Below are positions 23,394-33,294 of a DNA stretch of 64,000 nt, one piece after another (positions within the stretch are counted from its first letter, which is position 1; each line of letters starts with the position of its first letter). The notes under the pieces were generated by a model that ran no database searches, was not told where the DNA came from, and was given only the letters and a program-made list of their open reading frames with translations. This DNA is from Sulfurospirillum deleyianum DSM 6946 (GTDB lineage: Bacteria > Campylobacterota > Campylobacteria > Campylobacterales > Sulfurospirillaceae). The translations under genes were made by a program, and so were the position numbers. Location: assembly GCF_000024885.1 (NCBI RefSeq), contig NC_013512.1, forward strand, positions 434,001-498,000. The letters run 5' to 3'.

Positions 23394-23515
23394 AAAAGTT
23401 ACCCCTGATTCTAATCAAAGACTATTTTTTCACCACTGCGTTTATTTGACTTTAGTCAATTTTTTTGTATACTTCTTTTTGTAACCAAACGGTAACACAT
23501 TTTTAAGGAGAAAAT

Positions 23516-24739
23516 ATGAAATTAGCTAAACTTAGCTTGGCGGCTATGATGGTTGCTGGACTTGCATCCAGTTCTTTTGCGGCGGACACTTTGGCGGACG
23601 CATTTAAAAATGGTAAAGTAAATGGTGCTGTTCAAGGGTATTACTGGACAAAAGATACAGGCAATACTACAGCTGAAATTTTTACAACAGGTTTAGACCT
23701 TAGTTATGAGACTGCAAAATTATACGGTTTTGCGTTTAAAGGAACATTCCAATCTTCTTCTTCTCCGTTTATTAATCAAGATGGAAGAGATAATTATGGT
23801 GATATGCACGGTTCAGGTGCGGTGCTTTCAGAGGCATACCTTTCATATACTCTAGGCAAAACAACAGCGCTTGTTGGTCGTATGTATCTTGATACACCAT
23901 TGGTTGCATCAAGTGGTTCTCGTATGACAAAACAATCGTTCGAAGGTGCTGCAATTATCAATACTGACCTTCCAGATACAACATTAATCGCTGGTTATGT
24001 TCAAAAGTTCCAAGATAGAACAGATGGTGATGGTAACATTGGCAAATTCAAAAGAGAATTTGGTACAGGTTCAGGTGTTGCAAATGACTTACATCCTGAA
24101 ATTGAAGATGGTGCATTTACAGTAGCAGCAATTAACAAATCAATCACAGGTCTGACTTTAACAGCAGCTTACGTACAAGCTAACGATTTAAAAGATATTA
24201 TGGATAGATTGAGCATTGCATACGCTGAGGCTGATTATAAAGGTAAAGCAGGTAGCTTTAGTTATGGTTTAGCAGCACAGTACTATGACAATGATTTTGG
24301 TGGCAATGACACAACATATGATGCAAATAATTTATGGGCGACAAAATTAAGCTTAGGTTATGATGCATTTGGTGCGTATGTAGCGTACTCAAAAGTCAAT
24401 GATAAAACCAATGGCTTGGGTGTTGTTTCAGGTCTTGGCGGGGGAGCTGACCTTGCTTACACAGGTTCACCAATTATGTCAAGTAGCTATGAAAATGATA
24501 CTGAAGCCTACAAAGTTGGCGCAACGTATGCCATTATGAAAAATGCCAATGTTGGTGTAAGTTATACCGTTAACGATATTGATAGTGCTGATTATGAAGC
24601 AGCATTTGCTGCGATTGAAGCAGATTATGCGTTTGAGGGTGCACTTAACGGTTTAAATACTGCATTGATTTTTGAAGATGGTAGCAAAGATGCTTCTGGC
24701 AAAAATGCTATGAGACTTAACGTCAACTACAAATTCTAA
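23516..24739 (+). CDS. Outer-membrane porin, paralogue 2
   Basis: A 407-residue porin with the same signal peptide as paralogue 1 (two changes in the first 22 residues) and almost the same DNA over the first 50 or so bases. The conserved blocks (SGAVLSEAYLSYTLGKTTALVGRMYLDTP, IINTDLPDTTLIAGYVQKFQ) and the terminal NYKF match, while predicted surface loops differ in length and sequence. AAGGAG lies before the ATG and a terminator follows. The pair probably arose by duplication and was later split by the toxin-antitoxin genes. Confidence 0.88.
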   Translation: MKLAKLSLAAMMVAGLASSSFAADTLADAFKNGKVNGAVQGYYWTKDTGNTTAEIFTTGLDLSYETAKLYGFAFKGTFQSSSSPFINQDGRDNYGDMHGSGAVLSEAYLSYTLGKTTALVGRMYLDTPLVASSGSRMTKQSFEGAAIINTDLPDTTLIAGYVQKFQDRTDGDGNIGKFKREFGTGSGVANDLHPEIEDGAFTVAAINKSITGLTLTAAYVQANDLKDIMDRLSIAYAEADYKGKAGSFSYGLAAQYYDNDFGGNDTTYDANNLWATKLSLGYDAFGAYVAYSKVNDKTNGLGVVSGLGGGADLAYTGSPIMSSSYENDTEAYKVGATYAIMKNANVGVSYTVNDIDSADYEAAFAAIEADYAFEGALNGLNTALIFEDGSKDASGKNAMRLNVNYKF

Positions 24740-24756
24740 TTCTCTCTTTTGTAACA

Positions 24757-24786
24757 ACCTCGCCTTAGGGCGGGGTTTCTTTTTTA
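24757..24786 (+). terminator. Terminator of porin 2
   Basis: AACCTCGCC pairs with GGCGGGGTT around TTAG (24757-24777), followed by TCTTTTTT. Confidence 0.82.
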
Positions 24787-24894
24787 CACGTTTTTTCTCT
24801 TCTGCTCATTTTTTATACACTTCCACGCTCCTATGAGATTCGATCTTAAGTAACTTTTTAGTACCATTTTCATCAACTACACTAAGGAGTTGAC

Positions 24895-26013
24895 ATGAAG
24901 AAATTGGCGTTACTTGCTACCTCTGCTGCCGTTTTGGCAACGTTTTCTTATGCGAAAGAGATTAATGTGGGTGTTGTTATGGCGATGAGTGGACCATTGG
25001 CCGCTTATGGACAAACTACCTATGAAGGCATTGAGTTTGCAAATTCATTGCAACCAAAATTAAAAAATGGCGATACCATTAAGCTTATTTTGGTCGATAA
25101 CAAAGGGGACAAAGTTGAGACGGCTAATGCAACGACACGTTTAATTAGTTCGGATAAAGTTGTGGGTATTTTAGGAGCGCTTACCAGTACCAATACCTCA
25201 CAGGTTATGGCGATTGCTGAGAAAAAAAGTATTCCTGTTATTGCACCTGTTGCAACCAACGATAAACTCACAGAAAACAAAAAATTTGCAAGTCGTGTCT
25301 GTTTTACAGACTCGTTTCAAGGCGAAGTCGTCGCCAATTATGCGCTGAAAGATTTAAATCTTAAAACAGCGGTTGTGGTTGTTGACCAAGCACAAGTCTA
25401 CTCTTTAGGTCTTGCCAAAGCCTTTAAAGAATCTTTCACAAAAAATGGCGGAAAGATTGTTAAAGAGATTAAGGTAAGCTCAGGCGATAAAGATTTTAAA
25501 GCGGTTGTTTCTCAAATCAAAGCGGCAAATCCTGATTTTCTTTTCTTACCAATGTACCATCCTGAGGTCTCTATGATTGCACGTCAAGCAAAACAAATTG
25601 GTTTAAGTAAGCCAATGTTTTCAACCGATGGTGTTGCCAATCAAACCTTTATTGACTTAGGTGGGGACGCTGTTGAGGGACATATGTTTACAGACTTCTT
25701 TGATTACGGTGCGCCTCCAACTGGGAAATCAAAAGAGTTTATTGCGGCGTATGCTAAAAAAACAGGAAAAGAAGAGGTGAACTCTTTTGTTGCTTTAGGT
25801 GCGGATGCGTATAACGTTATGGTGGATGCAATGAATCGTTGTGAAAATCCATCGGATAGTATTTGTATCAATAACGCTATTAAATCAACGGTTAATTTTG
25901 AGGGTGTTTCAGGCGTGATTAACCTTGATAAAACAGGTAACTCTACACGTTCTGCGGTTATTAAAGTTGTTACCAATGGTAAGGCTGTGTATAAATCAAC
26001 CGTCAATCCTTAA
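24895..26013 (+). CDS. livJ: Branched-chain amino acid ABC transporter, substrate-binding protein
   Basis: A 372-residue periplasmic binding protein with signal peptide MKKLALLATSAAVLATFSYA. The mature part has the Leu/Ile/Val-binding fold: INVGVVMAMSGPLAAYGQ at the start, IKLILVDNKGDKVETAN, VVGILGALTSTNTSQVMAIAEKKSIPVIAP, DKDFKAVVSQIKAANPDFLFLP and a C-terminal FEGVSGVINLDKTGN. It delivers ligand to LivHMGF encoded just downstream. Two cysteines near residues 322 and 328 could form a disulfide. The ligand could also be an amide or urea-like compound, as in relatives. Confidence 0.93.
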   Translation: MKKLALLATSAAVLATFSYAKEINVGVVMAMSGPLAAYGQTTYEGIEFANSLQPKLKNGDTIKLILVDNKGDKVETANATTRLISSDKVVGILGALTSTNTSQVMAIAEKKSIPVIAPVATNDKLTENKKFASRVCFTDSFQGEVVANYALKDLNLKTAVVVVDQAQVYSLGLAKAFKESFTKNGGKIVKEIKVSSGDKDFKAVVSQIKAANPDFLFLPMYHPEVSMIARQAKQIGLSKPMFSTDGVANQTFIDLGGDAVEGHMFTDFFDYGAPPTGKSKEFIAAYAKKTGKEEVNSFVALGADAYNVMVDAMNRCENPSDSICINNAIKSTVNFEGVSGVINLDKTGNSTRSAVIKVVTNGKAVYKSTVNP

Positions 26014-26026
26014 TTTTTCTTACGTT

Positions 26027-26058
26027 TCTCTACCTTTACATGTAAAGGTAGAGATTTT
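26027..26058 (+). terminator. 28-base perfect palindrome after livJ, likely (attenuating) terminator
   Basis: TCTCTACCTTTACA and its exact complement form a 28-base palindrome (26027-26054) followed by TTTT. The centre is TTACATGTAA. It may stop most transcripts after livJ so that the binding protein is made in excess over the membrane parts, which is common in ABC operons. Confidence 0.6.
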
Positions 26059-26110
26059 AGGGTAGTGCCTTATTTTGGGCATTACTCTAAAATTTTTTAG
26101 GAGAATCTAT

Positions 26111-27007
26111 TTGGATTTAACAATGTTTATGCAACAAATGGTCAATGGCTTCAGCCTTGGCAGTATGTATGCACTCATTGCCATTGGTTATACGATGGTG
26201 TATGGTGTATTGCGTCTCATTAATTTTGCCCATGGTGATATTATGATGGTGGGTGGTTTTTTAGGATTTTTTGGCATTGAAGTTTTAGGACTTCCTTTTG
26301 CAGCAGCAGTTCTTTTAGCCATTGTAGGTGCAGCGCTTTTAGGTATGGCAAGTGATAGAGTTGCTTATAGACCCCTTCGTGAAGCTCCTAAAATCTCGCT
26401 TTTAATTACCGCTATTGGCGTGAGTTTTTTTCTTGAAAATGCATTTAACGTCTTTTTTGGAGGCGTACCTCGTGCATTTCCTGTTCCCGCTTACTTAGAA
26501 GTGATGGTGGAATTTTTTGGTTTAATGATGCCAATGTCCGCTGTTATCGTTCCTCTTTTGACAGCGATTTTACTTGGAATAATTTTATGGATTTTATTTA
26601 AAACCAAATATGGTATGGCAATTCGTGCCTTAGCCTTTGATGTTGGTACGGTAAATTTAATGGGAATTGATGCCAATCGTGTGATTACCCTTGTTTTTGG
26701 AATGGGCTCAGCACTCGCTGCTGTGGGGGGTATTTTTTGGGCAGTGAATTATCCTTCCGTAGAGCCTATGATGGGTGTTCTTGTAGGACTTAAAGCCTTT
26801 GCCGCTGCGGTTGTTGGAGGCATAGGTAGTGTGGGTGGTGCCGTGTTGGGCGGTCTTATTATTGGATTTACAGAAGTCGTTGTGGTTGCATTTTTCCCAG
26901 AACTAGGCGGCTATAAAGATGCGTTTGCGTTTATCTTTTTGATTCTTATTTTATTGTTTAAGCCTACAGGCATTTTGGGTATTGATTTTGAAAAGAGTAG
27001 GTTTTAA
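26111..27007 (+). CDS. livH: Branched-chain amino acid ABC transporter, permease LivH
   Basis: The start is taken as TTG at 26111, eight bases after AGGAG; the next in-frame ATG is at 26123. The protein (298 residues) is a multi-helix membrane protein with the LivH patterns QQMVNGFSLGSMYALIAIGYTMVYGVLRLINFAHGDIMM and the EAA-like loop ALAFDVGTVNLMGIDANRVI, followed by GGIGSVGGAVLGGLIIG. It forms the transmembrane channel with LivM. Confidence 0.93.
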   Translation: MDLTMFMQQMVNGFSLGSMYALIAIGYTMVYGVLRLINFAHGDIMMVGGFLGFFGIEVLGLPFAAAVLLAIVGAALLGMASDRVAYRPLREAPKISLLITAIGVSFFLENAFNVFFGGVPRAFPVPAYLEVMVEFFGLMMPMSAVIVPLLTAILLGIILWILFKTKYGMAIRALAFDVGTVNLMGIDANRVITLVFGMGSALAAVGGIFWAVNYPSVEPMMGVLVGLKAFAAAVVGGIGSVGGAVLGGLIIGFTEVVVVAFFPELGGYKDAFAFIFLILILLFKPTGILGIDFEKSRF

Positions 27008-27008
27008 G

Positions 27009-28046
27009 ATGCAGACAATCATGAGTAAAAATATAGTGCTTAAAAGTGCGATGGTTTTAGGCTTTGTTTGGTTTATTTGGTTTGCCAATGGGCATTTTGA
27101 TGAGTACACTATTAGAATTTTAAATAACATTGCTATTTTTGTTATTTTAGCGGTAAGTTACAATTTGATTAATGGCGTGACAGGTCAGTTTTCACTCGAA
27201 CCTAATGGTTTTGTCGCCATTGGTGCATATGTGACAGCACTGTTATTGATTTCTCCGGATAATAAAAGCTATCAGTATGCGATTGAAGATCCGTATCCGT
27301 TTATTATGACCTTAGAGTCAAACTTTGTGGTGGCATTGCTTTTAAGTGGTCTTTTCGCAATGCTCTTAGCACTGGTTCTCTCTTTTCCTGTTTTTAGAGT
27401 TCGTGGAGATTATTTGGCGATTGTCACTTTAGGATTTGGTTTTATTATTAAAATTCTAGCGATTAATCATCCAGCTGTGACCAATGGCTCTTTAGGACTC
27501 AATGATATCCCTGAGTTTTCAAATCTCTATTGGACAGGGGGATTGGCGATTGTTTCGGTGATTGTGGTGCTGAATATTATCAATTCAAAATTTGGTCGTG
27601 CGATGAAAGCCGTGCGTGATGATGAAGATGCAGCTATTGCCATGGGTGTCAATACGTTTAAAGCTAAAACATTCGCTTTTTGTACGAGTGCTTTTTTTGA
27701 AGGTATCGGTGGTGGTTTATTGGCAGCACTTTTAACCAGCATTTCACCTGATTTGTTTGACTTTTTCTTTACCTTTCAACTCTTAATTATCATTGTTTTA
27801 GGAGGACTTGGAAGTACCACGGGTGCAATCATCGGAACGGTTTTGGTTATGGGTGGTAGTGAATGGATGCGCTTTTTGGATGAGCCTATGAATCTTTTTG
27901 GATATGAAACAGTGGCAATGCCTGGAATGCGAATGGTTGTTTTTTCTTTAATTCTTATTTTTATTATGCTATTTGCACGTGAAGGAATCATGGGTAAAAG
28001 AGAACTCACAGATCTTTTTAAATCACGCAAAAAGGGTGGCAAATGA
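27009..28046 (+). CDS. livM: Branched-chain amino acid ABC transporter, permease LivM
   Basis: Starts at ATG 27009, one base after the livH stop; a later in-frame ATG is at 27021. 345 residues with about nine membrane helices and the LivM signature ISYNLINGVTGQFSLEPNGFVAIGAY and the loop MKAVRDDEDAAIAMGVNTFKAK that contacts the ATPases, then GGLGSTTGAIIGT. The gene ends in a 4-base ATGA overlap with livG. Confidence 0.93.
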   Translation: MQTIMSKNIVLKSAMVLGFVWFIWFANGHFDEYTIRILNNIAIFVILAVSYNLINGVTGQFSLEPNGFVAIGAYVTALLLISPDNKSYQYAIEDPYPFIMTLESNFVVALLLSGLFAMLLALVLSFPVFRVRGDYLAIVTLGFGFIIKILAINHPAVTNGSLGLNDIPEFSNLYWTGGLAIVSVIVVLNIINSKFGRAMKAVRDDEDAAIAMGVNTFKAKTFAFCTSAFFEGIGGGLLAALLTSISPDLFDFFFTFQLLIIIVLGGLGSTTGAIIGTVLVMGGSEWMRFLDEPMNLFGYETVAMPGMRMVVFSLILIFIMLFAREGIMGKRELTDLFKSRKKGGK

Positions 28047-28810
28047 TTTTAAAAATTGAAAATGTCACTAAAAATTTTGGCGGGGTGAGTGCGATAAAGG
28101 AGACCAGCTTTGGTGTGGCTCCTAAAGAGATTTTTGGTTTAATCGGACCTAATGGTGCTGGAAAAACCACGATGTTTAACATCATTACAGGCAATTATGA
28201 GCCGAGTTCGGGTTCGGTTATTTTTCGCAATGAAGTTTTAAATGGTCTAAAACCGCATCACATTGTGCGTAAAGGCATTGCAAGAACGTTTCAAAATATC
28301 AGGCTTTTTTCCAGCATGAGCGTTTTAGACAATGTTTTGATTGGCTTTGATTTTCAAGCACGTTATGGATTTTTAGAGTCGATTATTCGTTTTCCTCGTT
28401 TTATCAGTGAGGAAAAGCGCATTAAAACACGTTCTATGGAGATTTTGGATTATTTTGGAATGGGTCATTTTGCGCATGAAAAAGCGGTGGATTTGAGTTA
28501 TGGACAACAACGAAAAGTTGAAATTGCAAGAGCACTTGCAACCAATCCAGAGCTTTTACTCTTAGATGAACCCGCTGCTGGGATGAATCCTTCTGAAACA
28601 GAGGAGTTGGGTGAGTTGATAAAAAAAGCACGGGTGGATTTTGATTTGACGGTTTTAGTCATTGAACACGATATGAAATTTGTCAATCAGTTATGCGATA
28701 AAGTGCTTGTTTTAGATTATGGTAAGACAATTTTTGAGGGAAAACCCGCTGATGCTATTTGCGACCCTGAAGTAATTGCTGCGTATTTAGGAGATTTTCA
28801 TAATGATTAG
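28043..28810 (+). CDS. livG: Branched-chain amino acid ABC transporter, ATPase LivG
   Basis: A 255-residue ABC ATPase: Walker A GPNGAGKT (residues about 34-41), Q-loop region (ARTFQNIRLF), signature LSYGQQRKVEIARAL, Walker B LLLLDEPAAGMNP and H-loop VIEHDMKF. The AAGMNP after Walker B is typical of LivG. Starts inside the livM stop (ATGA) and overlaps livF by 8 bases, so the operon is tightly coupled. Confidence 0.95.
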   Translation: MILKIENVTKNFGGVSAIKETSFGVAPKEIFGLIGPNGAGKTTMFNIITGNYEPSSGSVIFRNEVLNGLKPHHIVRKGIARTFQNIRLFSSMSVLDNVLIGFDFQARYGFLESIIRFPRFISEEKRIKTRSMEILDYFGMGHFAHEKAVDLSYGQQRKVEIARALATNPELLLLDEPAAGMNPSETEELGELIKKARVDFDLTVLVIEHDMKFVNQLCDKVLVLDYGKTIFEGKPADAICDPEVIAAYLGDFHND

Positions 28811-29498
28811 TGTTAAAAATTTGCATGTCTATTATGGACTGATTGAAGCAGTAAAAGGGATTGATTTTGAAGTGAAGGAAGGGGAAATTGTCTCTCTGAT
28901 TGGCTCAAATGGTGCAGGTAAAAGCTCTACGCTTAAGGCATTGCTCAACAGTGTCAAAAAGACAGGTGAGATTAATTTTTTAGGGTATGACACCCGCAAT
29001 CATAAAACCCATACGTTAGTGCAACATGGACTCTCTTTAGTGCCTGAAGGTCGAAAGATTTTCATTAATCTGACCGTAGAAGAGAATCTTCGTATGGGTG
29101 CTTTTAATAATGATGAAAATTACGAGCATCTAAAAGAGGCGATGTATGGGCTTTTCCCACGCATTAAAGATAAGCGTCATCAACTTGCAGGAACCATGAG
29201 TGGTGGCGAGCAACAGATGTTAGCGATTTCTCGTGCTTTGATGGGTGAGCCTAAGCTTTTAATGCTGGATGAACCTAGTTTGGGTTTGGCTCCTAAAATT
29301 GTCGGAGAGGTATTTGAGATTATTCAGCGCTTAAGAAGTGAGGGGATTACGATTCTTTTGGTGGAACAAAATGCTTTTGCAGCGCTTAAAATTTCTGATA
29401 AAGCCTATGTTTTGGAAAATGGAAAAATTGCGATGAGTGGTGTCGCTTCTGATATGATAGGCGATGACGCGATTCGTAAAAAATACCTCGGCGGATAA
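28803..29498 (+). CDS. livF: Branched-chain amino acid ABC transporter, ATPase LivF
   Basis: A 231-residue ABC ATPase: Walker A GSNGAGKSS, LivF-type SLVPEGRKIF segment, signature MSGGEQQMLAISRAL, Walker B LLMLDEPSLGLAP and LLVEQN at the H-loop position, where the usual histidine is glutamine, as normal for LivF. It pairs with LivG to drive the LivHM channel and is the last gene of the operon. Confidence 0.95.
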   Translation: MISVKNLHVYYGLIEAVKGIDFEVKEGEIVSLIGSNGAGKSSTLKALLNSVKKTGEINFLGYDTRNHKTHTLVQHGLSLVPEGRKIFINLTVEENLRMGAFNNDENYEHLKEAMYGLFPRIKDKRHQLAGTMSGGEQQMLAISRALMGEPKLLMLDEPSLGLAPKIVGEVFEIIQRLRSEGITILLVEQNAFAALKISDKAYVLENGKIAMSGVASDMIGDDAIRKKYLGG

Positions 29499-29617
29499 GC
29501 CAAAAATATTTACATGTAAGCCTCTTGTTTAAGGGGTTTACGCTAACTTTAATGATTTATAAACTATTTACTTTAACACGGTAACATAATCCAATTTTTC
29601 TCTAAAAAGGGAGTTCT

Positions 29618-32600
29618 ATGGATTTGGTACTAAAGCGCATTCTTTCCATTAAATCAGCCATCATTTTACTGATGTTATTTGGTTTTTTTAGTGGTTTTGC
29701 AACGTTTGTCGAAAATGATTTTGGTGTAGAAACCAGTTGGGCACTCATTTATACCGCATGGTGGTTTGAGCTAATTCAAGTTGCACTGGGTATTATCTTG
29801 GTGTACAACATCGTGAAATATAAAATTTATACCCTCGATAAACTCCCTTCGTTTCTTTTTCATTTGAGTTTTATTTTTATTCTTATTGGTTCAGGTGTAA
29901 CACGTTACTTTGGCTTTGAAGGATCGTTACATGTAAGAAATGGAATGCAAGAAAATAAAGTGATGTCAAGTGATTCTTTTATTAGTGCTACGGCGTTAAA
30001 AGAGAATAAAACCTATCGTTATAGTCATCCCAAATTGATTTCACAAATCGGAAGTAACAATTTTTCGTTCTCATTTGATGTGGATGGTGATAAGGCTGAT
30101 GTTACGTTTAAAGAGTATTTGACTTACGCAACGAAAAAAGTGGTCGAGGATCCTATGGGAGAGCCTATGATCTCAATGATGCTCAGTGGTTATGGCGAGA
30201 GTCTTAGTGTCAATCTCAAAGAGGGTGAGCGTTATGAAACATCAGAATATATTTTTAGTTTTAATGCCGCACCCAAAGAGAGTAAAAAAGAGGAGATTCG
30301 TTTTACGCTCGAAAATGGAAAATTTTATTTTACAGCGCCTTCTTCTGTTGCATGGTTTAAAATGGCAGAGAATGAAAAAGGTGAATATGCCGCTAGTATA
30401 AAGCACGATTTTACAACAGGGCAACTCTATACGGTTGGAAATATTAATTTTGCGCCAAGATACATTGGTTTAAAAGGTAAAGAAAAAGTAGTTGCCGATA
30501 AAACGCCGATGAATAAAAATGCTATTGTATCTGCTATAGTTGTTGATGTCGCTTTTAAGGGAGAGCATAAAGAAGTGGCTCTTTTTGGTCAGGGGAAAGG
30601 AACTCAGGGTGAGCCTGTAAGGGAAGTTATCGCAGGAGTACCCTTTATGTTTGAGTGGGGTTCTCAGATTTTTACCTTACCTTTTCATATTAAACTCAAT
30701 GAATTTCAATTAGAGCGCTATCCTGGTTCTATGTCGCCTATGTCTTATGCGAGTGAAGTAGAAGTGGTCGATGTTGAAAAAGGGGTACAGATGCCGTTTC
30801 GTATTTATATGAATCATGTTCTTGATTATCGAGGATTTCGATTTTTTCAAAGCTCTTACGATAAAGATGAAAAGGGAACTATCTTATCCGTTAACAATGA
30901 CCCTGGAAAATTGCCAACTTATTTTGGGTATACCTTGTTGTGTTTAGGATTTTTCTTTAATTTTCTCAATGTAAAAAGTCGTTTTAGAAAACTTGCATCT
31001 ATGGTGCAGCGTGATATGGTTAAAGCCAAATCAGTGATAATGTTTGTGGCGCTTGGATTACTTTTGTCGCAAGGAAATTCTCTTCATGCGGTAAGTTTGG
31101 AAGAGAATATACACTTTTTAAAACGCTACGATGCCAAACATGCAGATCAGTTTGGACATTTATTGGTTCAAGGAGCTGATGGTAGATTTAAGCCTATTGA
31201 TACCATTGCGATGGAGATGATGCATAAAGTCTATGCACGTTCAACCTATGAGGGGCTTAGTGCCAATCAAGTCGCCCTGAGTATGATGAGTTCACCCGCA
31301 CAGTGGCAAGATATACCTTTTATCAAAGTGTTTCATCCTGAATTAAAAAAGATTTTGGGTATGGACGAGAAGCAAAAATACGCTTCTTTTAATGATTTCT
31401 TTGAAAAAGAGGGAGATCGTGGGTATAAACTGATTAAATATTCTGAAGAAGCCAATCGTAAAAAACCAGTTCTTCGCAATCAGTTTGATAAAGATGTCCT
31501 CAAGGTTGATGAGCGTGTTAATATCTGTTATATGGTTTATACAGGTGAAATCTTTAGAATGATTCCCAAACAAAATGATGTGGCAAAACGCTGGTTTCCT
31601 CCACAAGATGCGGTGATGCGATTTTCAAAGCAAGAGGGTGATGAAGTTAGAGCGCTTGTTGGTGGCTATTTTGAAGCAATTAGCCTTGGATTGGAGAAGG
31701 GAAATTGGACAGAGGCAAATAAAGCGGTTGAAAAACTAGCTGCGTATCAAGAACAGTATAGCGGAGGTATTACTCCAAGTCTAAAGCGTGTTAATACGGA
31801 AGTTTTCTTCAATCACGCACAAATTTTTGAGCGTTTAACCCCTGTTTATTTACTCAGTGGTCTTGTATTGCTTTGTTTTATTTTTGCAAAAATGCTCAAG
31901 TCATCTTTACGTATTCAAATGCTCTCTCGTATTGTTTTGGTGATTAATGCGGTTGCGTTTATAATACATACAGGAGGACTAGGGCTTCGTTGGTATATTG
32001 CGATGCATGCTCCATGGAGTAATGGTTATGAATCCATGATTTACATTGCATGGGCGATTGCGTTGGCGGGTATTTTCTTCTCACGTCAGTCTGTTGTCTC
32101 TTTAGCTTTAACCTCTATTTTAGCGGGTATCACACTTTTTGTTGCGCATTTGAGTTGGATGGATCCTCAAATCACCACATTGGTTCCTGTTCTTAACTCG
32201 TATTGGTTAAATATTCATGTTTCAGTTATTACGGCAAGTTATGGGTTTTTAGGGTTATGTGCGCTTCTAGGATTTTTCACATTGATTCTTTTTATGTTAC
32301 GAAGCAAAACCAATTCAAAACACAATCAAGAGTTTGATCGAAATATTGTAGAAGCAACACGTATTAATGAAATGGCAATGATTCTAGGATTGAGCCTTCT
32401 AACCGTAGGTAACTTTTTAGGTGGTGTGTGGGCCAATGAGTCATGGGGACGTTATTGGGGATGGGATCCAAAAGAGACATGGGCGTTGGTTTCTATTCTT
32501 ATTTATGCAGGAGTGGTGCATTTTCGATTTGTTCCTAAGTGGAACACCCCTTTTGCTTTTGCTGTAGCCTCTACGGTTTCGTTCTCTGCAATTATTATGA

Positions 32601-32755
32601 CCTATTTTGGGGTGAATTTTTATCTCTCTGGAATGCACTCATATGCCGCAGGTGATCCTGTTCCTATTCCTGCATTTGTCTATTATACTATTGTGATTGT
32701 TGCTGCTGTTATTGCTTTGGCATATCCAAAACGAGATATAGGCAAGGCATTGTAA
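29618..32755 (+). CDS. ccsBA: Fused cytochrome c synthase CcsBA (ResB-ResC)
   Basis: A 1045-residue membrane protein uniting both halves of system II cytochrome c biogenesis. The N-terminal ResB/CcsB half has membrane helices near residues 15-35, 45-70 and 80-100 and a large periplasmic domain to about 440; a further periplasmic segment spans about 490-740. The CcsA half has the heme-handling WWD motif (ESWGRYWGWDPKETWAL, near 938-955) and flanking conserved histidines (MHAPWSNGYESM, GMHSYA). It exports heme and attaches it to CxxCH apocytochromes. Fusion is characteristic of Campylobacterota. A palindrome lies in the gene at 29927. Confidence 0.95.
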   Translation: MDLVLKRILSIKSAIILLMLFGFFSGFATFVENDFGVETSWALIYTAWWFELIQVALGIILVYNIVKYKIYTLDKLPSFLFHLSFIFILIGSGVTRYFGFEGSLHVRNGMQENKVMSSDSFISATALKENKTYRYSHPKLISQIGSNNFSFSFDVDGDKADVTFKEYLTYATKKVVEDPMGEPMISMMLSGYGESLSVNLKEGERYETSEYIFSFNAAPKESKKEEIRFTLENGKFYFTAPSSVAWFKMAENEKGEYAASIKHDFTTGQLYTVGNINFAPRYIGLKGKEKVVADKTPMNKNAIVSAIVVDVAFKGEHKEVALFGQGKGTQGEPVREVIAGVPFMFEWGSQIFTLPFHIKLNEFQLERYPGSMSPMSYASEVEVVDVEKGVQMPFRIYMNHVLDYRGFRFFQSSYDKDEKGTILSVNNDPGKLPTYFGYTLLCLGFFFNFLNVKSRFRKLASMVQRDMVKAKSVIMFVALGLLLSQGNSLHAVSLEENIHFLKRYDAKHADQFGHLLVQGADGRFKPIDTIAMEMMHKVYARSTYEGLSANQVALSMMSSPAQWQDIPFIKVFHPELKKILGMDEKQKYASFNDFFEKEGDRGYKLIKYSEEANRKKPVLRNQFDKDVLKVDERVNICYMVYTGEIFRMIPKQNDVAKRWFPPQDAVMRFSKQEGDEVRALVGGYFEAISLGLEKGNWTEANKAVEKLAAYQEQYSGGITPSLKRVNTEVFFNHAQIFERLTPVYLLSGLVLLCFIFAKMLKSSLRIQMLSRIVLVINAVAFIIHTGGLGLRWYIAMHAPWSNGYESMIYIAWAIALAGIFFSRQSVVSLALTSILAGITLFVAHLSWMDPQITTLVPVLNSYWLNIHVSVITASYGFLGLCALLGFFTLILFMLRSKTNSKHNQEFDRNIVEATRINEMAMILGLSLLTVGNFLGGVWANESWGRYWGWDPKETWALVSILIYAGVVHFRFVPKWNTPFAFAVASTVSFSAIIMTYFGVNFYLSGMHSYAAGDPVPIPAFVYYTIVIVAAVIALAYPKRDIGKAL

Positions 32756-32830
32756 AAGGATTCTTTAAAGAGGGTATTTGTGACCCTCTTTATGTATGCT
32801 ATAATAAGCGCAAAAATTACGAGGCGTATA

Positions 32831-33277
32831 ATGCAAGAGCATTATTTGATTGTTGGCATTGTTGCTGTTATTTTAATTGTTCTTGTCTCTCTCTTCATTG
32901 TTGTCATAAATCTTCAAAAAACTGTTATTGTTGAAAAAAAAACACCTCAAGAGATTAAAGAGGAAGAAGCTCAAAAAATAGCCATAGAAGAACTGGTTGA
33001 AATTGCTGCGAAGCGGACATCTTCAAAAAATGATTTAAGTGCTGCAATTTTGAAAGTGGCACAAGAGTGTCCGTTTCCTAAAAAAGAGAAGGGTGTCACT
33101 CCTAAGCGAGCAAAGGTCTATTTGAATTTTATTCTGTTGATTGCAAGTCATAAGAATACTGATGCGAAAATGATTGCATTTATGAATGAAACGTTGAAAA
33201 AAGTCAATCCAGAATATAAGCAAGAGATTGATATTTATGAAAATGAAGGAATTCATCAAAGAGGAAATAGAATTTAG
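32831..33277 (+). CDS. Small membrane-anchored protein of unknown function
   Basis: From the ATG at 32831 (148 residues) the protein starts MQEHYLIVGIVAVILIVLVSLFIVVINL, one strong membrane anchor, and continues with a charged helical part to about 70 and a helical domain of about 75 residues. A longer in-frame start at 32780 would add an unlikely hydrophobic leader. I do not recognise the family. TATGCTATAATAAGC at about 32796-32810 looks like its own promoter. It ends just before the tRNA cluster, converging with it. Confidence 0.65.
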   Translation: MQEHYLIVGIVAVILIVLVSLFIVVINLQKTVIVEKKTPQEIKEEEAQKIAIEELVEIAAKRTSSKNDLSAAILKVAQECPFPKKEKGVTPKRAKVYLNFILLIASHKNTDAKMIAFMNETLKKVNPEYKQEIDIYENEGIHQRGNRI

Positions 33278-33294
33278 ATAAGAAGGGATGAAAA

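Noticed and set aside
22212-23410. Transposon ends around the TA pairs (AGGGGTCAGGG at about 22219 and ACCCCTGA at about 23401)
   Set aside because: They recall ends of IS200-like remnants but do not match each other as inverted ends and no transposase is present.
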